Assembly: GCA_018466975.1 (NCBI GenBank)
Contig: JAENRS010000017.1
Coordinates: forward strand, 124,001 to 188,000
Direction of reading: 5' to 3'
From: Sparassis latifolia
Taxonomy: Eukaryota; Basidiomycota; Agaricomycetes; Polyporales; Sparassidaceae
DNA length: 64,000 bases
The translations under genes and the position numbers were made by a program. Positions 23,864-34,196 of the stretch are shown here, piece after piece (positions within the stretch are counted from its first letter, which is position 1; each line of letters starts with the position of its first letter). The notes under the pieces are model-generated. The model saw only the letters and a program-made list of their open reading frames with translations. It did no database searches and had not been told where the DNA came from.

Positions 23864-24805
23864 TGGGTGAAAGAAATAGAAGCTGTGAACATCAGCATTA
23901 GCAGGGCATCTCCGAATGATATTTGAGCAGACTCACAATTACTCACAGGCTTCGTAGTCATACACATATAGCTCGATATGCAGGAGCGACGATGTTCCAA
24001 TAAAAGGGAGGAGGAGAGAGGAGAAAGAGGGACCTGGTCATCGTTTCAGCACTGACAGCAAGAGCAGAATGTTCAAATGCAGAGGAAAAGAGGCAGATAC
24101 TCATATCTGCTTGCGGAAAGGCCAATTTGGACTGCAGAAATCTATTTTGAGCGAGAATTACTATATGCGGTGTGAGTACAACCTCCTAACATTCTTCTTA
24201 TGTCAGTGACCACCATACGTGCACAGACTGATAACTGATTCTTTAGGGAATCAGAATAATGCTCATCTTTGCAATTTGCAGATTTTGCTATATGAATATT
24301 TGTTTATATAGTTTATACCTAAGTCTCAGAACTTTCTAGTGCTTTCACCATTTTATCTTAATCACCAAGTTTTAAATCAAGTTAATAAGATTCATTAGAA
24401 GATGCAGTAAACAGCATTTGTAGGCTGCTTATTTTCACAACTTTTGTTGCCAGTTCATAAGTCTTAGTTTATAAGTAAGTCTAGTTTTTTGTTTGAGTGC
24501 AGTCTTTTCTTTTCTTTGTAGCAGATGGTCAAGCATTACTTTTTGACAGTAGAAAAGGGTTTTTAATATTAGATTATGTGAAGGTACAAAGAACTGTGAT
24601 GGCCCAAAGATGCAATTTCTAAGCAGCTAAACACTTTACAATCTAAGCTAAGAAGCAAAGTGCAAGAATTAAAGCATTGAGTGCATTGTGTACTGCTGGA
24701 TAACATAGAATGTAAATATGTCAGACAGAATGATGACAGGTCACACATTGTAATGTGGCAGCTTGAACTCATTCTGCAGCACATAAGAGACTTCCTTCCA
24801 TGAAA
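23864..24805. other. AT-rich DNA without genes
   Basis: Nothing codes here. A purine-rich patch (GGAGGAGAGAGGAGAAAGAGG near 24,008-24,030) and long A/T runs are the only visible texture. Confidence 0.45.
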
Positions 24806-25237
24806 TGCATTATTTTTTTTCTGTGAAAAAATCTGAGGAAAATAACAAAGTCTATTTCTCAGAAAAAATGTAAAAAATGCATAGAGTAAATCTCTGAGAA
24901 AAACTGTGGTTTAAAAAAGGGAATAGAAGTGTTAGATAAAACCCTGTGTTTCTTGGATGGTATTCCCCTCAGAAAGTATAGGTAAATTTTCTCAATAACT
25001 CTTCAAGAAAATTCTTAAGACATTCTGAAAATAGCAAAACTCCCTGAGAATTATAATAGGTGAAGAAATTGTACAATCTTTCTCTGATAATTATAGTTTT
25101 TCTTCCATATTTTGAGGGGAAATACTTTTCAGGTTTTTCTGTAAGGTTTCAATTCCCTTTTCTGTGCCACAGTTTTTCTGAGAAATATAATCAGTCATTT
25201 TCCTCAGTTTTTTCTCCAGTAAAAAAGCTGTAATGCA
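24806..25237. mobile_element. Candidate MITE with degenerate inverted ends
   Basis: TGCATTA at 24,806 faces TAATGCA at 25,231. Inside, the left CTGAGGAAAAT...TTTCTCAGAAAAA...CTGAGAAAAACTGTGG...AAAAGGGAAT order is mirrored on the right as ATTCCCTTTT...CCACAGTTTTTCTGAGAAA...ATTTTCCTCAG. The two arms form an imperfect inverted repeat over about 130 bp each. Low sequence complexity makes chance pairing easier, so confidence is modest. Confidence 0.45.
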
Positions 25238-25675
25238 CCTTGTGTTTCAATCACCAATCCTCCCTTACAAAAGCTTTTCACATGATGCATCTCTACTGAT
25301 CCTGGGTTTTGAATCTTATTTTGTTTTCTTACAAGAAAAAATGGGGGAAATTTCATACAAAATCTCAACCATCCCTGTAATGAGGAATAAATATAACAAA
25401 GTAGAGCAAAAAAATTTAAAGGGACATCCTTGGTGAATTATCAGACAAAGAGTATTTTTTCTTGGAGTGCGGAAGGAGTTCCGGACATGATCACCGAGTA
25501 GCTCAAGTAGGAAGGGAACAAATATGTACAAATATAGCCCGTATCCGTGGCGGGCAATGCCCACCCCCACGTGCTCACACGCAACTCTTCCAACCAGCAA
25601 GTCCAAAATCTCTCTACAACTCTCCATCCTCCATACCTCTTTGCTGTCTTTACTCCTCCGTGAACATAGCCAGCC

Positions 25676-26504
<829 letters not shown>

Positions 26505-26923
26505 TTTCGTCTCTTCTCGCCGTCGTTTCTGGGTACCTACAAACATTGTCGTATTACGATCCTCACGATATTGAGAAGGGTTCATGTGCCGCCTCGTCTC
26601 TGCTCGATACTCAGTTTACATGTCGTAGTCTTGTTAGCGTCGCCTCTTTAGTCTGTCGGTGGTCCTTCTGGTTTTATCACCTTACCTTCTTGTGTCATAT
26701 ACATAACGGAGCCCTGTTCTTATCTCGAGGTATGGGCTGTGCCCAGTGGACTTCCGGCGAGAGATGGGCATAGACGAAGACATGTTTTGCAGAGACAATA
26801 ACTTCGGATTTCTCGATAGCAAATAACAAAACAGGGACCGCGTCAAGTACCTATACAGAGAACAATCCAGCATCTGAGTGGGGGTAGTTGAAGGGGACGA
26901 CCCACATCGAACACACAGAGCCT
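26505..26923. other. Convergent intergenic region (two 3' UTRs)
   Basis: These 419 bases separate the stop of ARF1 (plus) from the stop of the Smr gene (minus). They should hold both 3' ends. No separate gene is visible. Confidence 0.6.
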
Positions 26924-28045
26924 TCACATGATCGTGCACCCCTCATCCCTCCTCTCCAAGCCGCGCGCGATGTCATCCGGACGGATAACGCGCCCCTGCC
27001 CGCTAGGCTGCCCGTCCAAGTTCACTATCAGCACGCCCTCATTGCTCTGGTCCAGCTCCGCAATAAGGCCGTTCCTATACAGCGATATAAGTAAGCTGTA
27101 TCAAGAGAGCATATAAGAAAAGATGGGGGCGCACTGCTGCATCAGCTCCTCGATCGCGGGCTTCAGCTTCGCAACGCCGTTCGGCGAGTGCAGCCCCTTG
27201 CCTGTGAGTGGCAGTCTCAGCAGCAGCTACAGTAAGTTTGGGGAGAGAAAAACGCACCGACTATAAGATGCAGCTTAGCATCTCCTCGTCGCCGCGCGCC
27301 TTGGATCGCCTGGTCGCTGTATGTGATTGCTTCCTTGACGAACAGCCCGTGTAGATCCACTTCGCCAGGCTCACGACCCTATTCGACGCGTTAATTGATT
27401 CATCCAACATCGAAGCGAGGCAGTCACACGCCTTGTTATTCTCTGAATGACAATAATCGGCACAACGTAACGGTCAGCAAACACGGAACAGACGGGTGGT
27501 CTCGCAACCACGCACTCACCAGTAAAGATCCACTCGCTCGCCTGTGCGTTCAGCCGCTCCATCTCGCGTTGGTGTGCCTTGCCTTCGTTCGAGAGCTCCT
27601 TAGCGCGCGCGCGTTCGCCGCCCGCATACGCGGCGTGGCTCTCCTCGAAGCTGCGCGCCATCTGCGCCCCCGCCTCGCTCGCGCGCGCCCGAAGCGCTGT
27701 GTAGTGCTCGTTCTGCTGGTTCGCCTGCGCCTGGTTCTGCACCGCATTCACACCAACGTCGGCATCAGCACGGACCGTCGATTCGTCAGACGTGCGTCGG
27801 GTGCAGACCCGCTAGAGGGCACTCACCCGGGGCGGCGGCGAGACGGGGTGCGGGGGCGGACTCGGATGCGGCGGCCGCTGGGTGACGGGATAGGCGGGCT
27901 GGTATTGCTGCGTTACCGGCTTGTGTGGGACCTCGACGGGCGGGATGTATTGCTGGCCCTGCGGGGGCGCCGATTCCTCCTTTATGGGCGACCCGCAGAG
28001 GATGCCGACGACCCCGCTGACGATTGAGCCTAGGACATTTCCCAT
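26924..28045 (-). CDS. DUF1771-Smr domain protein, probably N-myristoylated
   Basis: Smr domains are nucleic-acid-binding or nicking folds. The eukaryotic DUF1771-Smr pair occurs in proteins such as budding yeast YPL199C, whose role is poorly known. Six exons: 28045-27827, 27736-27520, a short one starting about 27450, one about 27385-27250, 27201-27135, and 27074-26924. The N-terminus M-G-N-V-L-G-S fits a myristoylation site, followed by a Pro/Gln-rich linker. DUF1771 is seen as ALRARASEAGAQMARSFEES...KELSNEGKAHQREMERLNAQA. The Smr core is GEVDLHGLFVKEAI, then LHLIVGKGLHSPNGVAKLKP and N-L-D-G. The third intron appears to start with GC (CAAG/GCGTGT), since only this keeps E-N-N-K joined to G-R-E-P-G-E-V-D-L-H-G. 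The ending is D-E-G-C-T-I-M. Confidence 0.88.
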
Positions 28046-28488
28046 TTCGATTGTTGAGAACCTATACAGCAGCTAGGAAGTGCGGGGACGATGTAGAGAC
28101 TATTCCCTGACAAGGAGAGGGAGTGGGTGAAGAAGCGCCTGTTCAAACTACAAAGGACATTCTATCACCTAGTGATCTCAATGCAGTGTGTGAGCACGAC
28201 GTCGACATGTCATCTGATAACAGTGCGGGCGACGTAGACATATGTTATGCAACACGCCATTCAGGTGAGGCAGGGAAGAGAGGAGAGATCTGGACACGAG
28301 CGTTTTGTATAACATCCATCCATGTTTTGTCTAATTTACCCGAGGAAGCGTGCTCAGGGAAATTGAGAGAAAACATAACAAGTGAAAATCTCTCCATTGC
28401 TGAACTTCGACAGGGCACTAGATACATATCATGAAACGAACCAGAGTCTTACCCCAAGCATACCCCCCGTTCACCAACCTAGCCCACC
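28046..28488. other. Intergenic, Smr promoter and antizyme 3' end
   Basis: Both flanking genes run on the minus strand, so this 443-bp gap should carry the Smr-gene promoter and the antizyme terminator. No gene is seen here. Confidence 0.5.
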
Positions 28489-29407
28489 TTAGATTTCCAT
28501 CCCTACAAGAATATAAGCCGCATCCACCGGGAAAGGCGGCGTCGTAACGACCGTGCCTCCCACGTACATGAGCGAGTGAAGAAGCTCGCCCAGCGCGGGG
28601 GAGGACCGCTCGAGAGCGATGACCAATGCAGAGCACTGCAAGCGTTCGTCCGCCAAGTCCAAGAGTGCAACGATGCTGCATGACATATTAGCATTTACAA
28701 GACCAACATAACTAGCGCCACACTCACCTCTCTCGCACATTGACATTGGCCGCGCTTTTAGGGTCCACGTAAAGCGTCTTGGGCTTGCCGGGCAATTCGA
28801 GGACGACGCCCTCGAACGTGGCATCCATGTTCGGCGCGGAAATGGAGACGCTCTTAGCATGAGGGAGCGCACCGAGGGCGTTCCGTGGGAAGAGTGCAGA
28901 CAGGAAGTCAAGCGCGGCGTTGGCCTGTTTTGCACTGATGGCAGCAACACTGCCGTCACCCTCCCCGGCATCGTCAGGCGTCAGCGGGGGCGTGACAAGG
29001 TCGGGGAGGGGTGCGCCGACTTGCTTTTGGATGATGGCGCGCGGCGCGCTGCCGTGCGCGAGCGCGCCGCCAAGGATGTCGTGGTCGGGAGGCGGTGTGG
29101 GAGGGTACTCGATGGCGTTGGGGAAATTTTCTGTTCCGAATGATGATGATAGCGTGGATGAGGTGTCTGAAGGAGAGGAGGAAATCGTAGACGCCAGACT
29201 GTCTGTCACCCAGTCCGACGACCCTCGATCTGGAGGGCATTTTGCATTGGGGGCGTTAAAACCGCCACTATGGAACCGTCAGCGACAAACGTCAAGCCAG
29301 ATGTTATATTCAACACTCACCCCCGGCCCGCCAGAGAACGTGGTAGAGTAATAGTACATCTCGTCGGTGCCCTGCATCTGGCACACCGCAAGCACGCTAG
29401 GAGTCAT
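28489..29407 (-). CDS. Ornithine decarboxylase antizyme (+1 frameshift gene)
   Basis: Antizyme binds ornithine decarboxylase, sends it to the proteasome and represses polyamine uptake. Exons are 29407-29321, 29267-28728 and 28675-28489. ORF1 (M-T-P-S-V-L-A-V..., 32 codons) ends SGGPGWRF-stop. ORF2, one base ahead, continues N-A-P-N-A-K-C and runs for about 238 residues to a stop at 28489. The C-terminal antizyme fold is clear: FLSALFPRNALGALPHAKSV, ELPGKPKTLYVDPKSAANVN, VALLDLADERLQCSALVIAL and LLHSLMYVGG...ILVGMEI. The middle is Ser/Thr/Pro-rich. I found no nearby splice choice that would put ORF1 and ORF2 in one frame, so polyamine-stimulated +1 frameshifting is inferred. The family identification is firm. 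ORF1 may have further upstream exons. Confidence 0.88.
29253..29267 (-). promoter_or_regulatory. Programmed +1 ribosomal frameshift site UUU-UAA
   Basis: Just after the first intron the mRNA reads UGG-CGG-UUU-UAA-C-GCC-CCC. ORF1 stops at UAA (29258-29256). Skipping one U lets the ribosome read AAC-GCC-CCC, which is ORF2. Animal antizymes read UGG-UGC-UCC-UGA-U-GCC-CC at the same place, giving W-C-S then D-A-P against W-R-F then N-A-P here. The alignment of the tryptophan and the Ala-Pro supports homology of the site. UAA instead of UGA is the unusual part. Confidence 0.75.
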
Positions 29408-31170
29408 GTCGAAAGAGAACGCCCCATCTCCAACGGTTTGACGACCGTTGCTGCTCCGAGTGTCAACTCATCATCGAACTAGGAGGTGAAGACATGGAAA
29501 CATACGTGGGGCAAATACTAGATTGGTGTTTTGAATAATTCATAATATTGGAGATCGACATGGGGTGCCAATGCGTTAGTAGCTGGATTTCAAGTAAGCG
29601 CTGGGCTGTAGAACAAAAACGTCAAGGTATCAGTAATTCTTCCTCATATTTGAGCGGGAAAGACTCACTTTGTGCGAGCAGAATGCTAGCGTTGTGGTCT
29701 GTCAGCGAGGAGTTCGGTAGCAAGCAGCGAAGGGCTGCACCTCCTGTCTTATCGTCAGCCCGAGACCGGACCCCGGACACCAGAGCACGTGGATGTGGCT
29801 GCTTCACTTGGTCGCCTACTCACGTCCGGAAAGTCACGCCCATAAATTCGTCCAGTTGACGCTTCTGCAGCTGTTCTATGTACATTAATATTTAGCGATG
29901 TGCACTAGTTCTAGCAGGTGCTGCTGCCAGCGATCAACCAGGTAAGTGAGGCGTACTCTGAGACTCGAAAGCCGTGCCGGCTGACCAGCGCAGACGATCC
30001 TTCACGGTCCGTTGGCCAGACGAAAATATGTCGACGACGGCCGGACAGTGTGAAAGTATGACGATGAGCTACACGGTGGCACCGATTGAGGACACGGACC
30101 CGCGTCCAGGGGCTACGATGACATACAGTCGCTGAGTGCCCAGAGCTTGATCCTCGAGGCAAGAATATCAGCGCTCTTCATCGACGGTAACCCCATAATG
30201 CAATTTCATACAAGATATTTACCGACAGACATATACCGGTGTTGGACTAGTGACAGGCTTCTTCAGTAGACTTGACGCGCAAGCAGTAGTCGCAGAACTA
30301 ACCAGAAGCGTCAGTTGCAAGACGAGGTACGTACCGGTATTTTCTCATCTCAAAAGGGCACCACGGTTTCGATGAAATACAACCCGTGATCTTCGTGCAC
30401 TGGGGATAACCACGTTCAGAACTGAATGGTTATCTCCAGTGCGCGACATGGTTATCCCCAGTTCACGAATATCTTGATGGTCAGCTGGCCAAGGGAAAAC
30501 CGCGCGACGTCCTCGCCGAAGGTGCGATATTGATACGACCGCAATCGCTATCGCGTGAGGGTCCTTGCATCGTGTCAGAATGTATTGAAGCGACGATGAC
30601 TTACCATGTTGAAGTTGGCAAGAACCATCAGAAGCACGGGCAAGACGAGCAATCTTCCAATGTGCTTGTGAGAAATATCGGTGTGCACGACACGAGACTT
30701 AATCGACATCAGCGAGTTAGTCGGCCATGCAACGAAGGACATGAATGAGAAGAGATATTGATCGTTCACAAGGGATGCTGCAGAGTACTTAGATATGTAT
30801 ATGAAGGTTCAAACGTTCACTGACAGTGAGGAACGACTCCGAAATGGAAGGGAAACTCCGGGGTCCCAACCTTAGGGCCGGTCTCGTCCCGATTGAGCAT
30901 CTCTTGCGGTGGGAGGTGCTCAGAAATCTGCAGGCGAGCTCAACGTCGACCTACCTCAAGACGTGAGTGTCTTTCTGCTATTTTGACACCGGGAATTTGT
31001 TGCAGATGTTATTATGGATGTCTGCTCAAATTTCTGAATTTATTGGCCTATGCTGACGCGATGGATCGGTGGTTTCGCGAGCGGATGATCCTACCTTCTT
31101 CTCGGGTTTGGACCAGGGAACCCCTGCTTACGATTTTCCTTGTCTGCAGTAATATCTAGGTGAAAACAAA
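29408..31170. other. Divergent intergenic region, antizyme and RPS2 promoters
   Basis: The antizyme runs leftward and RPS2 rightward, so this 1.76 kb holds both promoters. Pyrimidine-rich stretches precede RPS2, and its start context is AAAACAAAATGG. No convincing gene lies between; open frames such as 29548-29859 plus lack any domain. A three-arm inverted/direct repeat is listed at 30,397-30,462. Confidence 0.5.
30397..30462. repeat. Inverted repeat plus third arm
   Basis: GCACTGGGGATAACCA (30,397-30,412) pairs with TGGTTATCTCCAGTGC (30,427-30,442), 15 of 16 bases, around a loop holding the palindrome TTCAGAACTGAA. A third arm, TGGTTATCCCCAGT, follows at 30,449-30,462 in the same sense as the second. 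The function is unknown. It may be the fold-back end of a small element or a cruciform regulatory site. Confidence 0.7.
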
Positions 31171-32061
31171 ATGGCTGACGCACATCGCGGACGTGGTGGA
31201 TTTGGGCGTGGGCGCGGAGACAGAGGACGGGGCCGTCGGGGACCCCGCCGCGGCGGACGCAAGGACGAGGAGAAGGAGTGGTGCGTCTCAATTATTCCTG
31301 CTGCAATTAACGCGATTGCGAACAAATCTGGTTCCCAAAGGGTTCCCGTCACGAAGCTGGGCCGTCTCGTAAAGGACGGCAAGATCAAGTCGATGGAGGA
31401 GATCTATCTGTTCTCGCTGCCCGTGAAGGAGTACCAGATCGTCGACTTCTTCTTGCCGAAGCTTAAGGACGAGGTGATGAAAATCATGCCCGTGCAGAAG
31501 CAGACGCGCGCTGGCCAGCGCACCCGCTTCAAGGCGTTCGTCGCGATCGGCGATTTCGAGGGGCACGTCGGCCTCGGCGTTAAATGCGCGAAGGAAGTCG
31601 CCACTGCCATCCGTGGCGCCATCGTTCTCGCGAAGTTGTCTGTCATCCCCGTGCGGCGGGGGTACTGGGGTGCGGCCCTCGGTGAGCCACACACCGTGCC
31701 CTCGAAAGTCAGCGGGAAGGTCGGTTCCGTCATGTGCCGTCTCATCCCTGCGCCGAGAGGTACTGGTCTCGTCGCGGCGCCCGCGTCAAAGCGATTGCTG
31801 CAGCTTGCTGGTGTCGAGGATTGCTACACGCAGTCGAAGGGTTCGACTGCGACAATGGGTAACTTCTTGAAGGCCACCTTCGTTGCTGTAGGTATATTTC
31901 ATTGTATCTTTGTTACGTCATTCATCTCTTTTTCGGTTCAGATCACACAAACATATTCCTTCCTCACACCCGATCTCTGGCGCGAGATCCCTCTGTCGAA
32001 GTTCCCTTACGACGAGCACAGTGCGCACTTACAGCTTGCGGCGGGCAAGAAGGCGTATTAG
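31171..32061 (+). CDS. RPS2: 40S ribosomal protein uS5 (RPS2)
   Basis: uS5 sits at the mRNA entry tunnel of the small ribosomal subunit and helps decoding fidelity. Three exons, 31171-31280, 31341-31887 and 31942-32061, encode about 258 residues, the usual eukaryotic length. The N-terminus is an RGG tail ([15 protein letters not shown]), a typical site of arginine methylation. The double-stranded RNA-binding S5 domain is seen as [30 protein letters not shown] and [10 protein letters not shown]. The end matches [23 protein letters not shown]. Introns are 60 and 54 nt with GT...AG. The gene is complete and unbroken, and likely highly expressed. Confidence 0.97.
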   Translation: MADAHRGRGGFGRGRGDRGRGRRGPRRGGRKDEEKEWCVSIIPAAINAIANKSGSQRVPVTKLGRLVKDGKIKSMEEIYLFSLPVKEYQIVDFFLPKLKDEVMKIMPVQKQTRAGQRTRFKAFVAIGDFEGHVGLGVKCAKEVATAIRGAIVLAKLSVIPVRRGYWGAALGEPHTVPSKVSGKVGSVMCRLIPAPRGTGLVAAPASKRLLQLAGVEDCYTQSKGSTATMGNFLKATFVAVGIFHCIFVTSFISFSVQITQTYSFLTPDLWREIPLSKFPYDEHSAHLQLAAGKKAY

Positions 32062-34196
32062 ATTGTTTCTGGCGCCATGTTGCATTTGTATTGAGCGTTG
32101 TCAAAACTCCAGGATCATATGCCTTCCATGCTCGGCATGATCCATGTTTTCTCGTGTACGAGTATCTTTTGTTCTGTTGGCATCATCTGTGCCGGAAAGC
32201 CGGCGTCATGCCGAAGGGCTTATCGCAGTAGGTCGTTGGGCACGTCTCCAGCCTGGTACAGCACCATGGTGGTGTAACAGGAGAAATCTTACGTTCAACT
32301 ATCAGCTAGGTGAAGCTTTGAAGCCTCTTGCGATAGGCACTTTATTACCCCTGGGAATTGTGCCTATTCAGTACTCAACGTCAAGTTCGACACAAGTAAT
32401 GGCCGATTCGCAACTTGGCTGTTGTACATGGTTGGAGTCGAGCATTCTTCGACGGAGATCGTTGCTTTAACACCTGTCAGCATCCTCGAGTTAAATACAA
32501 CAACGTTCTAGATACCCACCCGGTAGTCAGCTAACCGTAGAGAGTCCTGCTCGTGCATTTAAACTTTGTTCAAACTCTGGTTGCTAGTTACGTCGTTCTC
32601 GGGATCCAACTTGAACAAAATGATGCGACAAAACTGCACGACAACTATGCTACTCGCGGTCTGTCGGTGGCTGCGTTCGCGGGCGTTTTCCAGGTGTACG
32701 TACGACGATTTCTGAGGATTACCGGCGTGTTAAGGAGCGTTGATCCTCTTCGCAACGATAATTGCGGAGTGGTGCCGGCGCCAGAGCTAGAGGGATGTGG
32801 AAGCGAGTCTTAAATTTCTTTCGCTACCTTACAGAGCATCGACGCCGCATCTGAATTCAGAGATGGTCCTGGACGAGCAGTCCGGACTGCTGTGTCTGGC
32901 ATGCGAAAACTTCTGAGGTGTCCGTCTATGCGGTGAACCATCGAGTACCGCTAGAGGGAAGGCTGGACGAGGTGGGCTCAGATTCGTCAATCGAGTCCCT
33001 TAGAGGGGAGATTGATCTTGACGCACGTTCTACCGTCGAGGATCCACTGGTGTCCACACCGAACGATGCCTCCGGCTCGAGTGACGGGAAGAGTTTCTGA
33101 TTCTCGAAATGGTCGGGAATCGAAGACGAACGGGCTTGGAGGTCATTCGACCAGGTTACGGGTGAACACGAGTGTAGAACTGACACAAGTCTAGTATCTC
33201 ACTATAGAAGCTTTCCTCGCCCTGCCAAGTTCGACGGTCGAATATTGCCACGTCGAGGAGGGCTGCATACATTTTAATCACGGCAAATGGCACCAGCACC
33301 AAGGACACGTTCAACATGGCAAGTCCAAGGCAAGGAATGTGCTTAACAGGCCGACAACACGCTTCATGTGAAGAATGTAGCGACTATTGGTGGATGTTCC
33401 ACATTTTGTTCCCTATGCTGATGAAATATGCTCTTAAGTCTAGCCCTGAACAATCTTAGTGTTGACAGGGAGGGTGCTATGTGGGCTGTAGGTGAGTGTT
33501 AGAGCATAAAACGTATGGTCCGAGGAGCTGTGTCTCATGTCCGCTCGCAGTATTCCCAAGAGCACCCCACTTCGACACGCGCACAAAGGACCTGGCGGCA
33601 GCGTGGCGTATCACCAATAAGCCCAAAGGACTGTCGAAGCCTGGGCAGGGATATACGGAGAAAGGGTGAGGGGTATCCTGTTGATGCTTGAGAGTGCTTC
33701 CTCATGGTGCAACGTCAGTGCAACATCAGATATTCGAGGACGACGGGGGACCACCTCGGGCGTCATTTCCGTGGTTCATGACACGCCAAGGGTCGCTGTA
33801 TGCACAGTGAGTGCCTACATTCGTGCGCTGTCTCTAGGGCTTACCCGCGTCGGTTCCGTGCCTAACAGGCTCGGTGTCATCGCAATTGACCGCATTCAAA
33901 TTGTGAGGCATTATGATGAGACCTCTCTCTCGAATAGTGCAGGTCCTGTACATATGAACTGACCTCGTGGCAGATTTTGTATGCTATCTTCGCAGTTTAA
34001 TTCTCTACCGGGTCTTAGGTTTCATACATGAGGAGCTTGCGTGGTAGGTCAACGGCTCCTCTCTCGGCGTTCTGCTCTTGTCACTAGCTGACGTTCATAA
34101 GTAAGTCAGACAACAGGCAGGACCTTCCCCTGCTCTCAACTCTCAACCCTTCTCTCACTCTGCATCCAAAGCTCGCAGAAAGTTTGCCCAACAGTA
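32062..34196. other. Intergenic, RPS2 3' end and antiporter promoter
   Basis: No gene is supported in this 2.1 kb. Open frames of 60-110 codons on both strands lack domains or exon logic. The region nearest 34,196 contains pyrimidine tracts (CTCTCAACTCTCAACCC) usual for fungal promoters. Confidence 0.5.

Noticed and set aside
29240..29267. Frameshift in antizyme interpreted as a pseudogene mutation
   Set aside because: Both frames are otherwise open, the C-terminal domain is fully conserved, and the position matches the known recoding site of the family.
31288..31745. Minus-strand frames opposite RPS2
   Set aside because: Shadows of the highly conserved ribosomal protein gene on the other strand.
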